5,764 nt of DNA from contig DIVU01000056.1 of NCBI GenBank assembly GCA_002423365.1, forward strand, positions 621 to 6,384, read 5' to 3'. The notes beneath the pieces are model-generated. The model was not told the DNA's origin, searched no databases, and worked only from the letters and a program-made list of their open reading frames with translations. The translations under genes and the position numbers were made by a program. Position 1 is the first letter of the stretch. Each line of letters opens with the position of its first letter. This stretch comes from Desulfuromonadaceae bacterium UBA6124. Lineage in GTDB: Bacteria; Desulfobacterota; Desulfuromonadia; Desulfuromonadales; Trichloromonadaceae. Shown in pieces: positions 5,285-5,764 of this stretch.

Positions 5285-5758
5285 ATGTTACGAGCACACG
5301 ACAACAAACAGATTTCGATGGAATTCGTCAGCATCGAGGAACTGGTTCCCTCGGATCATCTGCTGCGCAAAATCGATCGGGTCATGGACTTTGAATTCGC
5401 TTTTGATGAGCGGGTTCTCGGCGGCGGTGATTTTGTGGAAAAGCTCAGCGGGCTTGAGCCGCTGAAAGAGGGTCTCGCCCCACGGCTCGATCTGGGAACA
5501 CTCGCACGTCGTGTCGCCGAACATTTCGAGATTGGCATCGATGAGCTTGTCGAGAGAGGTCGTTATCCGCAGCGAGTCGCGGCATGCGACCTCTTTTGCT
5601 ATGTTGCAGTCCGCATTCTTGGCTACAGCGGCGTTCAGGCAGGGGAGTTGCTGGGGTTGCAACGCGCAGCGGTCAGTCATGCCGTAAGGCGGGGAAAGGT
5701 TCTGGCGGGGCAGGGGGGCTGGCGAGTAGAGTCGATACTGGGTAGATTCAACTCGTAA
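5285..5758 (+). pseudogene. Chimeric transposase remnant: IS1182 N-terminus joined to REP-associated transposase C-terminus
   Basis: This 157-residue reading frame joins two unrelated transposase pieces. Residues 1 to about 38 match the IS1182-type N-terminus (MEFVSIEELVP, DHLLRKID). From about residue 40 (DERVLGGGDFVEKL) to about 145 it resembles the C-terminal tail of REP-associated tyrosine transposases: the GDFVE motif, then a DnaA-C-like helix-turn-helix region (LARRVAEHFEI, RVAACDLFCYVAVRILGYSG, LLGLQRAAVSHAVRRG). The IS1182 catalytic DDE core and the Y1 HUH motif and catalytic Tyr are all missing, so neither activity is expected. No Shine-Dalgarno precedes the ATG, and a TAAAAT at 5273-5278 just upstream would give a nearly leaderless message. 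A short TTTGA repeat (5390-5394, 5402-5406) lies at the junction. The frame is open across the join. Both family assignments are from recalled motifs. Confidence 0.65.
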
Positions 5759-5764
5759 GTGCAC

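Larger units (their letters stand above)
5206..5404 (+). mobile_element. Left-end remnant of an IS1182-type insertion sequence (approximate limits)
   Basis: The sequence from the inverted repeat through the terminator hairpin to the first 38 or so codons of the ORF at 5285 looks like the 5' end of an IS1182-family element. The encoded peptide includes QISMEFVSIEELVP and DHLLRKID, which I recognise as the conserved N-terminus of these transposases. The element loses similarity near 5393-5404 and the catalytic DDE region is absent, so it cannot transpose by itself. The left boundary is a guess and no right end is visible in the window. Confidence 0.5.

Noticed and set aside
5247..5465. Alternative frame over the transposase start (72 codons)
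   Set aside because: It lacks transposase similarity; the overlapping frame beginning at 5285 has the recognisable IS1182 N-terminus.

Overview
The window carries one apparent three-gene plus-strand operon (572-5145) that looks like a porin-cytochrome conduit for carrying electrons across an outer membrane. It encodes an outer-membrane beta-barrel, a periplasmic decaheme c-type cytochrome and an OmcA/MtrC-family decaheme outer-membrane lipoprotein. The high GC content, the dense multiheme cytochromes, a -24/-12 (sigma-54-like) promoter candidate and the transposase remnants at the right end suggest a metal- or electrode-respiring Desulfuromonadales/Geobacter-like bacterium. That assignment is inference from gene content, not from a marker gene.

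Layout. Positions 1-571 are non-coding and more AT-rich. A good Shine-Dalgarno on the minus strand (10-15), spaced correctly for a start codon cut off by the left edge, suggests a divergently transcribed neighbour. The region also has a plus-strand terminator-like hairpin (104-122), a repeated CCGGTTTTTT-GAC motif and a -24/-12 promoter candidate at 430-445. The barrel gene (572-1801), the periplasmic cytochrome (1817-2653) and the surface cytochrome (2698-5145) follow with gaps of 15 and 44 nt, each with its own AGGAG-type ribosome binding site. After the operon come three closely spaced hairpins (5185-5244). The last is a strong intrinsic terminator that may belong to an insertion sequence. 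The right end (5285-5758) is an open reading frame that appears to be an in-frame chimera: about 40 residues of an IS1182-type transposase N-terminus joined to the C-terminal part of a REP-associated (Y1/TnpA-REP type) transposase.

How the genes would work together (inference from MtrCAB and Geobacter porin-cytochrome conduits). The periplasmic decaheme protein takes electrons from inner-membrane quinol-oxidising cytochromes, which are not in this window. It docks in or under the barrel and passes electrons to the lipid-anchored decaheme protein at the surface, which reduces extracellular acceptors such as Fe(III)/Mn(IV) oxides, electrodes, humics or partner cells. Together the two cytochromes have 20 CXXCH sites.

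The most notable points are a compact barrel (409 aa precursor, against about 700 aa for MtrB), a sharp codon-usage break inside the periplasmic cytochrome gene near 2345-2383, the absence of any non-heme cysteine in the mature surface cytochrome, and the chimeric transposase remnant.
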